DNA of 64,000 nucleotides from Artemisia argyi (Eukaryota; Streptophyta; Magnoliopsida; Asterales; Asteraceae), in NCBI GenBank assembly GCA_030686995.1, contig CM060680.1, positions 79,660,060-79,724,059 of the forward strand, in the 5' to 3' direction. The notes beneath the pieces were generated by a model. It was not told where the DNA came from. It saw only the letters and a list, made by a program, of their open reading frames with translations, and did not search any database. Each line of letters opens with the position of its first letter. Within the stretch, counting starts at the first letter, position 1. The position numbers and the translations under genes are program-made. Of the stretch, positions 32,818 through 44,223 are shown piece by piece.

Positions 32818-34502
32818 TGTTAATACAAATATCGCCTAAAAACGTTATTTATATTTTACGATCTTTGCTAAGTTTTGTTAATGACAAAGTATGAACTTTA
32901 GTTTATAGTAAAAACATCACTTTAGTTTTAAGTCTTGTATAACTAGTTTTTACATTTCTCTTTTAACATAACATTGTTTTTATTTCTTAAATAAGAAAGT
33001 GTCACATCACATAAATAAGCATTTATGGTAAGTTTATATGTTTGACTATCCATAAGCTCTTACACATTTTGGAAGCATTTCATGTTGATTCAATGTGTGG
33101 TTAACCAAGTAATAACTTGATGTAACTTTGGTTGGTTGGAAAGATTTATGGCAAGTTTGTCTGTCAGTCCTGGCGGAACCCTCAGGGTACATAGGCGGAA
33201 CCCATTCTAGGGTTCCGCCGGATCCGCCAGACTGCTGCTTTATTTTGCTATAATACCAAGCCACTTGCAAGAATTCACGCATCACCTTAGGACATATATT
33301 TCACATACTCTCTCATCTAACCCAATAACATTTGACTTGTGTGATTCTCTTATATAGCAAAGGAGTTCACAAGTTCATCCAAGAAGTTACAAGTTTCAAC
33401 TCAAAAGTTGCAAGACTTGTTAGCTTTGTTATGTATAAACTTTGGTAGTTTATACTTCATTTGTATCTTGTGTAGAAGTGTTCGGTTAGTATTTTAGGCC
33501 TTAAAATACATAGTGTGACAGGAGTTGTTGTACCCTTGTAAAAGAACTAACGGGAGTGGTTGTACCTGTTGATACAAAAGTTGGGCGTTCCTGATTATGG
33601 GCTCTTGCTCTCGTACCAATTCGCTTCTTAGTACTTGTAACCTGCGCACTAATAAAATAAACAACACCGTTAGGCTTATCGTGGGATTGTCTCCCACGAT
33701 TAGACTCCGGCGTGAGAGTAAGTAATCGATTTAGGGTTCTCGTAAAGAGTTAGGGTTTGTGAATCGTACCTTGAATGATAGTTATGTCATTCCTTATATA
33801 GGCGCAGAATCCTTGTAGGGTTCGTGCTCCTTACGTTTCGCACCCATGGTGCTTATCCGGGTAAGGATATCTATTCCATAGATAGATGATCCTTATCTAT
33901 ACCGTGTATAGTTTATTTGGGTTTGGGCTTACGTGAGCCTGTTCCCATTATTGATGCGGCCCAAATCACAATAGCCCAGGCATGGTGGTTTTGGGCCTTA
34001 GTAATGTTTATCATTTGGGCTCGTGGCCCATATATAGACTATACGTCATCAGTACCTTTGTAAAAGAACTCGACATCTAGCTTAGTATCGGAAATAGTGG
34101 ATAGGCGACGTTAGGTTGGTTCTACCTTGAACTAGGACCTGGTATCTAGCTTTGTACTGGATAAAGTGTAAGCGACGATTGTAAAGGTTTCTCCACCCGT
34201 GAAAGGAGCTTGTTGACTTGTGCTTGAAACTCTCGAGTTGGAAACTCGGGGCGTGGATGTAGGGCAAGGAAAAAGAGTCCTTGTAGCCGAACCACGATAA
34301 ACAATCGTGTTGTGGTTTGATTGTTTCTTACTTTGTCTTTGCATATTACATATTGTCTTTAGTTAGAATCGTTAATTACACGTAAAGCTTTTCAAAGATT
34401 AACAAGTAATTTGAGTTCATATCTTTAATGAAACGTAAAGTTTTTAAAGGATAATTAAGTGAAAAAGCGGTAAACTATTCAACCCCCTTCTAGTTTTCCA
34501 TA
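32818..34502 (+). mobile_element. Solo LTR of the Copia family, with a nested insertion
   Basis: It starts TGTTAATACAAATATCGCC and ends CTTCTAGTTTTCCATA, with a TAACG duplication on both sides (32813-32817 and 34503-34507). The last base pair of the usual CA end has changed to TA. The same LTR family occurs at 8269-16148 and 34928-36705. No internal sequence is present. A second solo LTR (33567-34051) is nested inside. Confidence 0.85.
33567..34051 (-). mobile_element. Nested solo LTR, 485 bp
   Basis: It starts TGTTGATACAAAAG and ends GTCATCA, with a GTACC duplication (33562-33566 and 34052-34056). On the minus strand it has a TATA box (GCCTATATAAGG, about 33805-33794) and a downstream hairpin TCGTGGGA...TCCCACGA, giving the orientation. 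It is unrelated to the LTR it interrupts. Confidence 0.8.
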
Positions 34503-34540
34503 TAACGGATCATTAATTATTAATAAACTTTGTGTTTTAA

Positions 34541-34749
34541 GGCTATGTTTGGCACAAAGCTTTTTAGAGCTTTTTGGGGTGATGAGCGGTGAGAATGAGC
34601 TTTTTGATTTTTAGTGTTCGTTTGACATGAGAGCTGTGAGCTTTGCTATTTTTTATGAAAGCTCTTTTTTTCAATGCTTCTTTATGAAGCTGTGAGCGGT
34701 GAGCAGGAGATGTGGCTACTGCTCATAGCTACTTTTGCCAAATATAGCC
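34541..34749. mobile_element. Tourist-like (PIF/Harbinger) MITE
   Basis: 209 bp with ends GGCTATGTTTGGCA and, inverted, GGCTATATTTGGCA, flanked by TAA on both sides (34538-34540 and 34750-34752). The TAA duplication and GG...TTTGG ends fit PIF/Harbinger MITEs. Internally it is rich in GAGCTTT and AGCTCTT words. Confidence 0.8.
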
Positions 34750-34810
34750 TAAGAGTTAATCTCTTGTTTGGGGTTTATTCCTTGAGATGTGCCTCGTATA
34801 TCACCCATGA

Positions 34811-34922
34811 ATTATTATTTATTTATTTATTTATTTTATTATTTTTTTTAACAGCAACAACCTAAGGGATAGAGCTTCGGCAAAGCCATCACCCTAACCA
34901 CAAAGGACTAAAGACTATATTA
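34811..34922 (-). mobile_element. LINE 3' end with A-rich tail
   Basis: On the minus strand, GGTTGTTGCTGTT is followed by an A-rich tail with TAAA units (34850-34811). This is the 3' part of the LINE at 36711-37165, separated from it by the solo LTR. Confidence 0.65.
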
Positions 34923-35112
34923 ATCACTGTGGAAAACTAGAAGGGGGAGTTGAATAGTTTTACGTCTTTTTCGTCTTATAAAAGTTTGTTTCAAAAGAAT
35001 AGTTTGAGTTTATAAAAACTTTGATTCAAAAATATAAATTTGAGTTTGTTCACTATAGTTGTTTAAACGCCACTAAATTAAATTCTTGAGTAAAAACTAC
35101 AATGTTATTTGT

Positions 35113-35141
35113 TACACACACACACACATGTGTGTGTGTGT
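35113..35141. repeat. Perfect CA/TG palindrome
   Basis: ACACACACACACAC is joined directly to ATGTGTGTGTGTGT inside the solo LTR. A (GTAA)n run lies at about 35250-35270. Confidence 0.9.
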
Positions 35142-36241
35142 ATCCTTTTAGTTTGTTTAAATGAGATTGGTGTTGTGAATGGAACCTAATTTGATTTTTA
35201 TGTGAAATCAATACATGCACAACACAAGCTATTATAACTATGTACGTAATGTAAGTAAGTAAGTAAGTAAGCAAAGAGTGAGAGATGGAAAGATCAAATC
35301 GAGAGACAAAGGATTTCTAGTGGTTCGGCTGCAAGGACACCTTCCTTGCCCTACTCCACTCCCCGAGCACCAAACTCGAGAGTTTTCTTCGCTAAGTCAA
35401 AATGCTCCCTTATGGCGGAGAAAACCGTACACACTTTAGCTTACACCAATTTAATGACACAAAGCTAAATGTCGAGTTCTAATCCTAGCTAGAACTAATC
35501 TCACAACTTCAAACACACCACAACTTCTTCACACCCTTTCACTCCTTCTACACTTCTTCAAAACACTTATGTCTTCACACCTTTACAACTTTTATCTTTT
35601 CACTACTTAAAATCTAATGCTTCTTCACAACTTCTAAGCCTCTATGTCTTCACAACTTCAATACTTCTATGTCACTACTTGAGGGATTTTATCTATGTAC
35701 CGCTACAAGGCTTCTTCTACTTTAAAAGCTTCTACGTCTTCACTACTCTAAGGCTTCAATGTCTTTGCTACTTCAAGGCTTCTACACTACGATACGGCTT
35801 CTATATCTTTACTACTCACCACCACTTCAAAGTATTATTACTTCTTATACTTCCTTCCTACAACTATTTCTATCCACCTCTATTTCTTCACTTCTTGTCA
35901 CTTTACACCTTCAACAAGTCTAAATCTAACTAACTAATATACACATCTTATACACTAAAGAATGAATGATTTACAAGATGAAATGAACGCACAACTTAGA
36001 TAGCAAGATGATACTAAGTTGTTATACTTCTAGTCTTGAATGATAGAAGTATTCTTCTCTTTGCACTTGAGTGTTGAAGCTTGAATCACTTTGAAATAAA
36101 GATTAATGTATATATGATCAAATGATTTTAGAGGATAGAAATGGAGGTTTAGATTAGAATGTTTAGAGTGCAAAAATGTGAGAAGAATCTGTGAGATGAA
36201 CCAGTATTTATAGGCAAAGCTGGAGGGGGGGTCAGGAGCAT

Positions 36242-36316
36242 GGCCGGTCCCCTTAATTAAAGGGCCGATCCCCTTAATAATTAAGGGAGCCGCCTAGTTA
36301 ATTAAGATGGCCGCCC
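36242..36316. repeat. GC-rich near-palindromic module in the solo LTR
   Basis: GGCCGGTCCCCTTAATTAA, then GGGCCGATCCCCTTAAT and TTAAGATGGCCGCCCC. It is homologous to the modules at 4072, 6824 and 8659. Confidence 0.8.
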
Positions 36317-36710
36317 CTCCAGAACGTTGCTCAGCTTTGTCCTTTTGTGGGGACGGTTTTTCTGGATTAGATTTGCCATTTTTGGTTGAAATTTTGAATT
36401 CATATATTAATAATGAATTAAACATATTCTTTTAATTCCAAAAATGTTTTATAAAAGATATAGAATGTTATGTGACATTTTATAAAAATCTAGTGATTAA
36501 GAAAAATATTCCTTTGATCTTATAATGTATTAGACACTTTGTTTATTCATACCTTAAGTGATTAGATGGTAAAAGTGAGCATTTACTACTAAATACTTAT
36601 TTACGTTATGATCTTTGGTTTGATGAGTTTTCGTTTTGTGATTATCAAAACCTAAAGATATCGAAAGATATGAATGACGTTTTTAGGCATTTATTTATAT
36701 CAACAATCAC

Positions 36711-37165
36711 CCAAAGAGTCAAAAACGCTAGCAGAAAACTAGCAACAAATAATTACAAAGAATTACAAGCCATGATAGGATCTTGAAGGAAACCTATCTA
36801 GTTAATCTTAAGCTTGCTATTTCTATTAGATAACCAAAAAAATGATGTAGAAACAATCGAATCAAAAAGTATCGCCTTCTTCGGTTTCTCCTCTTGGAAA
36901 ACATTCTGATTTCTAAACATCCAGATACTCCAAAATGTCGTTCCAACAACCACATGCAACACTTTCTTTGCCAAAGAGTGAATCCGAGAATCATCAACCC
37001 ATGACAATAGCTCTCTAATCGACAACACGGAGGGGAAATCTAAACTCCACCATCGACCAACGAGAGCCTACACATCCCGAGCGATATCACAATGCAGCAT
37101 CAAATGATTAATCGTCTCATCCCCTGTATCATGATGCAACATCAAATGGTTTATCTAAATTCGCT
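36711..37165 (-). pseudogene. LINE reverse transcriptase C-terminal fragment
   Basis: On the minus strand the frame reads GDETINHLMLHCDIARDV (the His/Cys end of the zinc-binding domain that closes plant LINE ORF2), an in-frame TAG, then GRWWSLDFPSVLSIRELLSW and TTFWSIWMFRNQNVFQEEKP, ending near 36798. The W-S-I-W-x-x-R-N-x-x-V-F motif is characteristic of plant LINE ORF2. The element is truncated at its 5' side near 37165 and its 3' end continues at 34922-34811 across the solo LTR. Confidence 0.8.
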
Positions 37166-38339
37166 TCTGCGCGTACTGCGTCAAAGTGTCATTACTTTTT
37201 TTATTGGATGTTAGGTTTAACATTGGTCAAAGAAAGTTGAATGTCCATTGAAGTGCATATATTGCTTCTAGTGCGTCAACTTATCAACAACCCATTACTT
37301 TGGTTGTTAACTCATAAATCCAAATAATAATTCAACAGGAGAGATGTCTTTTCAAATTATTGTTTCAACATTTAAGATTTTATTTTATTATTTTTTTTTT
37401 AAACCATAGTGTCCGACTAATTAAGAAGGTTTGAATCCACCGTCACACATATTAAAATCAGGTAAAGTCTTCCATGTTTGAAAAGTTTGTTTGACCACTT
37501 CAAGGTTGCTATCTCTTTTATTTCTGCAACAACTTGCTTTCTTAACCACCGTTCAAATTCATTTAATTTCTTGTTTAAAACTTTAGTTCCATGAAAAGGT
37601 GAACACAATTATTAAACTAAATCACATGTAATGTTCCAAAAAAAGAACCATGATCTAGCATGATGGAAATTGTATTCATTTGGATGTTGAATTCGTTCTT
37701 AACCACTTACTACGTCTCATGAGTCGACATTATGACTGTGACATTTTCTAAAAAAAGCCACCACCACCATTTCACCGATAAGCTAACACTTTTACTTTTT
37801 CAAAACTTTTTGAATGATTAAGGTTTGAAACTTGACACTTACTTTAAAAAGAAACTAAAGTAGTCAGTCGAACTATTTTCATGAGACCGATATACTATTT
37901 GTATGATTAAATTATGCTCAACAGGAATTCGACACTTAGAGGGAATTACTTTTTTCTTTCTTCTATTAATTGTTGAAGCTTGTAGGTTAGGAGTATATAT
38001 TCAAGAAATTACAGATTGGGTAGTCGACTTAAGACCGTTAAACATGATAAGTTAGTTTTATATCACTAGACCAAAAACTATGTAAAACAACAATATCATT
38101 AGTGACGTTAGGAAAATTTCCTTTATTAATGTTATTACTCGTACATTATAATAATTTATCTCTTATAAATGCATTTAATCTCTCATCATCCAGTCATAAT
38201 ATTCTGTCTTTAGAAAGTAAGGAGCCGTTTAGTATGTAGGCGAGTTAAGAATTGGATTTGTTTTTGGTATATGTAAAAAGAGAAAAATTGAGATTGAAAG
38301 ATATAAGATAAAAATATTGTTTGTCTTGTAATTTAATAA
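37166..38339. other. Non-coding, with the second arm of a long-distance inverted repeat
   Basis: No gene is recognised. 38190-38227 is the inverted partner of 32766-32803. GGAGCCGTTTAGTATG from 38221, preceded by TAA, may be a MITE end. Confidence 0.45.
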
Positions 38340-39441
38340 CTAGTTATAATGCCCGCGCATGCGCGGGTTTTTTAAAATTTTTTGAATCATATATTTTTAT
38401 TATTAAAAAACAAATAATTTAATCTTTGTTTTGTTTGATTTATGATGTTTAATTATACTTTTTTTATTATTAAAGATAATTATTTAAAAATTTCAATCCT
38501 ATTATTAATTGTATCTTATCTATATTTTTTGTATTTATCTTCTAGTTGTGTTAATTGTATCTTATCTATATTTTTTGTATTTATCTTTTACCTTGTGTTA
38601 TGGATAAATATAAAATGTTACCTAATAAGAAAATAATCTTTTTTTTAATACAATTATTACTAAATAAGGTATGAATTGATTTTTTGAAAATGGAAAATTC
38701 CAATAAAGGTTTTATTTTATTATATAAAAAGATTAATACTCCATATAAGATTAAGTAGAACGGAAAATGGATGAGAGGTTGAGAGAAAAACAGGCTCCCT
38801 AACTTTGGAATAAGACACAAAATATAGTATTCTTGTAAATATAACTCCTTAGCTTGAGTTGATATATGCCAGATTTTTAGTACTTAGATCCTAATCCGCC
38901 CACTAATATAACCAAACAACCATGTTTAACTCTCAACTCTTAAGCCCATATCAAAATGCATTAATCAAACGCATCATTAAGTTATTCAGGACCAACACAA
39001 ACTTGTATATCTTTATCTTTATTTTTATTACTTATAATGTGAAAATAGTCAAAGTGAAATGTGAAATCCTTAATTTTTGGTCAATCCTCATAATGCCCTT
39101 GTCAACTAATTATATAAATCTTAATTAATTTAGGCAACTTTGTAAACATATAAAAACTACACGTTTGATTACTTATATAATATAGGCAAGTATTAATAAA
39201 TTTTCATCTTCTACTTTTACTTGTTACTTAACACAAGTTGGTAGAGATAGGTAAATTTCAAATTCATTTTAAAACACACGGTTTGTAAGTTGTAACACAA
39301 CACAAGATTTGTTATAATATTAATAATTTAATACTTTTCAAAACATTATCTTATTTTTCATAGCAACAACATTTTATCGCGTGCAAAGCAACGACATTTT
39401 ATTGCGGCTAAAGTTGAAACTTATAAAAAAGTATATATGGC

Positions 39442-39488
<47 letters not shown>

Positions 39489-39913
39489 CATTGTCTATAT
39501 AAACAACCCAGTGTGTTAATTCAAATTTCTAAATAAAATTTCAAATAATTTTAATAATCTGTATGATGAAAAAGTATTTATATGTACCAAAAATTAAATG
39601 ATACTTGATTAGTTTATTTAAATAAAAAATATTAATAAACAAAAAAAGAAAAAATTATTGTTTTCCTTATATGATAGTTGATCATTTTACTTTTGCTTTA
39701 CGAACATATCAACGGATGTACAAGTTATATAAAAAGAGGCAATGCATATTGGAGGTTTCAAAAATAACTATACGAGTACCCATGCATAACAACGAGATTT
39801 TCTAGCGGCAAACAACTATAGTTAAATAAAACATTATGCAAAACGCTTAACCAAAATATCACTATAAATATCTGCCGTTATAAATCCGCTGCTATGCACG
39901 GGTATTCGTCTAG
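38340..39913. mobile_element. Helitron remnants with opposed 3' ends
   Basis: At 38340 the minus strand ends in a 16-bp perfect palindrome CCCGCGCATGCGCGGG, then CATTATAACTAG, followed by T: a classic Helitron 3' end. At 39913 the plus strand ends CTGCTATGCACGGGTATTCG then TCTAG, followed by T, the end type of the Helitrons at 48957 and 54035. Between them the sequence is very AT-rich with a 42-base T run (39447-39488). I could not place the 5' TC ends, so boundaries are partial. Confidence 0.55.
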
Positions 39914-39994
39914 TATTTCTAACAAGAGCAAATGTTTTAGAAAAGTATCATACTTGTCACCATTTGTTTTTTTTAGGTTTTGTCTAGTGAATTT

Positions 39995-40764
39995 GCGAAA
40001 ATTGCATCCACCGTCCCTAGAGTAAATTACGTAAATGGTACCCCTGGTTTAGAAAAAATTGCATCCACCGTCCCTAAACTTTTTTTTTTTTTTTTTTTTT
40101 GAATCCACTTCTTATGGTTTTGACCCGTTGTGTTTTTAAACGTTTTATACGTTTTCATCTGTTTTCTTATATTTTACTACGTTTTGGTCCACTTTTATAC
40201 GTTTTCATCCGTTTTTATACGTTTTCGTCTGTTTTCCTTTATTTTCTTTTACGTTTTCATCTGTGTTTATACGTTTTCGTCCGTTTTCTTAGGTTTTCGT
40301 ATATTTTATCGGTTATCATCCGTTTTTATATGTTTTCATCTAATTTCTTAAGTTTTCGTCCACTTTTATTCATCCGTTTTTATACGTTTTAATCTGATTT
40401 TATACGTTTTCACATGTGACAAAAAAAATTTCAGATTTTTTTTCACATGTGACGAAAATAACAGTTCTAAAATATATATTTCAGAAAAAAAAATAAGAAG
40501 AAAAGTTTTTCGACAAAAAAATTTGGTAAGAAAAATAATTGGAAAAAGAATTTCGAAAAAGAGAAATTGGGAAAAAAAAATTTGGAAAAAAAGTTTTTCG
40601 AAAAAAAAAAAAATTGAAAAAGAATTTCGAAAAAAAATTGGAAAAAGAAATTAAAAAAATTGGTAAAAAATTTCCGAAGAAAGAAATTCCAAAAAAAATT
40701 CCGAAATTTTTTTGAATGGACCATTTATGTAATTTACCTTAGGAATGGTGGATGCAATTTTCGC
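39995..40764. mobile_element. Foldback-type element with 48-bp inverted ends and minisatellite core
   Basis: The left end GCGAAAATTGCATCCACC...AAATTACGTAAATGG is matched in inverse at 40718-40764. The core has a T-rich minisatellite of about 20-22 bp units (TATACGTTTTCATCCGTTTT type, about 40130-40410), a repeated TTTCACATGTGACGAAAA word, and an A-rich run with AAATTGGAAAAA units. The frames read through it are low-complexity artefacts. Confidence 0.6.
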
Positions 40765-43700
40765 TAACCCACAAGGACCACTTATGTAATTTAGAAGGGT
40801 AAAATGATTATCACTAGTAATCATTAAAAAAAAATATATATATAGATTTGTTCACTACCTAGATTAATAAATTGTGACAATTATAATATATTTTTTTAAA
40901 CATTTGCCCTTTTAACAATGAATAAACCATTGTTTGTATATGTTATCTGGTTTTCTAATATTGGCAAGTTAGATACAGAGTAAATATTATTTTTATTTGA
41001 ATGTGTCTTACCGTCGACGAGACTTTAATTAGTCGTTTGCCAACCTTCTAGTAGTAGAAGGTTCGGTCGGTCTATCTCAAAGTCATCGTTTGTAGCTAAT
41101 AATATAATTGAATGTTAAGTCATTAATTCATGATGACTAGTGTTAATAGTCAATCACTTTCTTAGGAGAAATGGTCCATGATCACATGTCACTCCCACTT
41201 TATTGGATTTCATCGACAACTTTTTCTTTCTCAAGAAAAGTTAACATATAGAATCACTTGGCTTAAAAGGAAATTGGTCAACTGAGTCAAACGGATAGAA
41301 GGTTGTGTATTTCTATTGTAACTAACTTCCCTTATCTTGAGAAAACAGAGAGTTTGTGAAATACGTAGTAATTCACAATATTGAATTACTGAAATGAAGA
41401 GGATACATATGTTTATTTATATACAAAGCGACTAACTTTTGAACTAGTTGAGTAACTTTGACTATCCTAACTAACTTTACAAGATATTACATAATACTAC
41501 ACTTTGCTAAGCTCTTGTGATGCTGCATGTAATTTGATGACATTACTTGTTAGATGATAAATAAGCCCAAGCCCGTTTGTGGTTTAGGGTTTCTAAGGTT
41601 ACCTTTATATATTGTGCCTCGATGAATAGCATAACCTACACGGTTTTTATTATCTAACATTACTGAGTTGATTACACTTCCATTACTTGTATGTCCATTA
41701 CCTTCACTACTTATATGAGCAAGTAGTCACAACTCTTGAACAAACATAACAGTATTATATAAGATTAGCATAGTAAATGAATTTAAAAGTGTTAATAGCT
41801 CAACTATTGACCCGTTATGTGACTCGACTTTACACATGTTTGGTCACCTTTAGCATTTGCTCGATAACGCAAACATTTTTTATTCCAAGATCCCTCATCT
41901 CACAAGAACTTGCTATCGAATCAATATGAAATTTAGCAAACTTTTGGAGATCATGAGTGAAATATTTTGGGCTTAACATTTATAGTTAGCGATCACAAGA
42001 ATCCCAAAGCACTATGCTATCTTTTCTTTTGGAGATTGTGAATTGGATCACACATCAAGTTTGAGGAAGAATGCTTATTAAAGCAAGAGTAAGTGAAGCT
42101 CAAGAACAAAGGATATGGATGTTCCAATGCAAAACTAATGTGTTTTTTACTCATTAGATAATCTATTTTAAGGACATCATTATGTAAAGAAGCAAAAATG
42201 TTTTAAAAACGAGCTATTTTGTTTTCAAGGCAATTAGCAACATTGCCTTTAATGTATATTGTATCTTATAATTATAAGTTAACAATTGTTAGGATATTGA
42301 TGACGTAAATATATTTTTGAAACTAAGTTTCGAGATAAATTATAGATGTAAGTAATGTTACATCGGTCGATATACTAAACTATACTATAAATATCAACTA
42401 TTTTCTAATGCTTATATTACATATAAAATAATGTACATCGTTCCGATAATGGTTGTTTCGGTGAAAATAATTTTTCAAATCTAAAGCTACTTAAAAGTTA
42501 TTTAAGATCGAAATGTCATAAGGAAGTTTAAATTAATTTGCACATTTATTGATTGAAAATGAAATGTTATACCATATTAATTTTAAAAAATTAATCAAAG
42601 ATTGCACATCAAATAGCTAGAAAAGTAAATTTTATATAAAGGATTTTTCGGCAAACAATTTGATAAAAAAAAACCCTTTATAAAAGCTCCGCTTTAGGCC
42701 CAAATGAAGGTGAGCCGCCTCTTTCTCTTGGTTACAACAAAATGGAATAAGCTAGCCAAATTCTCATCCCTAGAATATAAAAATATAACCCAAACTTATA
42801 GGAATAACCCAATCAATCGACCACCATCTATCACATTTGGATCAAACCGTTCTTAAATGTAAGAGAAAATACTCAACTGAATCATGAATCAAGGAGCTTT
42901 GTTAGACCAATACACAATTGATATGCTGCCCGACAAGGACAACTCCTCTAAGTATGAGTACCTATTTAATAAAAGTAGCCCCAAGGCCCAAATAGCCAAC
43001 CAATGAAACCCAAACTGCAGTCATTGATGGCCTAGTTGTTTATCTAATGCTTGCCAAGTCTTCGCTGATTTATGTGTTTACAACAGCATGCACGGGTTCT
43101 ATTTAAAGACCAATTCAAAAGACTGCTAGTTACATGGCAACTTGATTAATGTAAAACCATTATGGCTTATATGGTAGATTGATAGCATTGTGCATGACTC
43201 TAACAAGTTCAAGTTATCTTATGATTTTTCACAAGTTATGGGAAACTCTTACTTGAAAATTAAGCATTAGTTAACTGAAATGTAAGTGTTTATACTATTT
43301 GAACTCCATGTTGTTTTGATAAATGAATCCTACTTCAAGTCTTCAACAACTTGAATAATCAATACTCGTTTGCTGAGGTTGAGGACCCAAATCTCTTTGG
43401 TTTGAATTATATCAGCTTGACTCAGAAGTATGGTTGTCATATTGGGCCCTTTTTACCAGAATATTAGTTATCTATCTAGTTACTATCCTTATGGGTATTT
43501 TGTTTTCACGCAATTTATAGCATACTATTCAGATCATCATGTTTCCAGCCAGACATTTGTTTCTTTTTTCTTTTGCACCAAGAACCCCAACATCTTCACA
43601 ATTCCATTAAGCCTGCTGATGGAAAAAAAATACTTGTTTGATCCTTGTAGGAATGTCATCCCTTTCCCTTTATTCTTATCTTAATAGTCTGTTAACTTTA

Positions 43701-44223
43701 TGTATTTGTTCTTGTTTTTCAGAAAATGGACCACATTACCATATGTCCATATATTAGTAAGTAATTAACAAAAATTGTTTGTATAAGGAGTAAGTCAATT
43801 GAGGAAACAATTTTATAGTGGAATTGTCAAAACTCAAAACTACAAAATTTGTAGTTCTGTCATGATAATGGTATCGAAGATAATTTTAAGATAAGCTAAA
43901 GGTCCCAGCTCTATTTCCCATTTTTGTATATCTTGTACATTACCACAAATTTGACAATTGAACGAGTGACGAAATTCAACTTTCGAAGTTGGTTTCAGGT
44001 CTTCTGAAGAATCACTACCATTTACGTTGAATACCTAACTTTGTCCATGTTCATGAATGTAAATCCAAATTTAAAGGGCTTAAGTACTTACATCATTCTA
44101 ACTGTGTCTCCGTTTCCTTTTTCTTTGTACGTAGTGGCTGTTTCTTTGTACCCAAAGTGAAGTATGTGCACTAGTTAGTAGCTTGGCTACATATTGGCTT
44201 CAGAATTCCCCACATTTTGCTGA
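40765..44223. other. Intergenic, nothing firmly recognised
   Basis: 3.4 kb of AT-rich sequence without a supported gene. A small hairpin AACCTTCTA-GTAG-TAGAAGGTT lies at about 41043-41064. Confidence 0.45.

Larger units (their letters stand above)
34928..36705 (-). mobile_element. Solo LTR of the Copia family, 1778 bp
   Basis: On the minus strand it starts TGTTGATATAAATAAATGCC and ends CTTCTAGTTTTCCACA. ATCAC lies on both sides (34923-34927 and 36706-36710). TATA box CTATAAATAC (minus, about 36214-36205). The GC-rich module lies at 36242-36316 and the degenerate CTTC/ACTTC-rich R region at about 35500-35900. It sits inside a LINE. Confidence 0.9.

Noticed and set aside
33494..33697. 67-codon minus-strand ORF
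   Set aside because: It crosses the border of a nested solo LTR and has no domain.
40099..40724. Phe/Tyr- and Lys/Asn-rich ORFs
   Set aside because: They are read from the T-rich and A-rich minisatellites of the foldback element.
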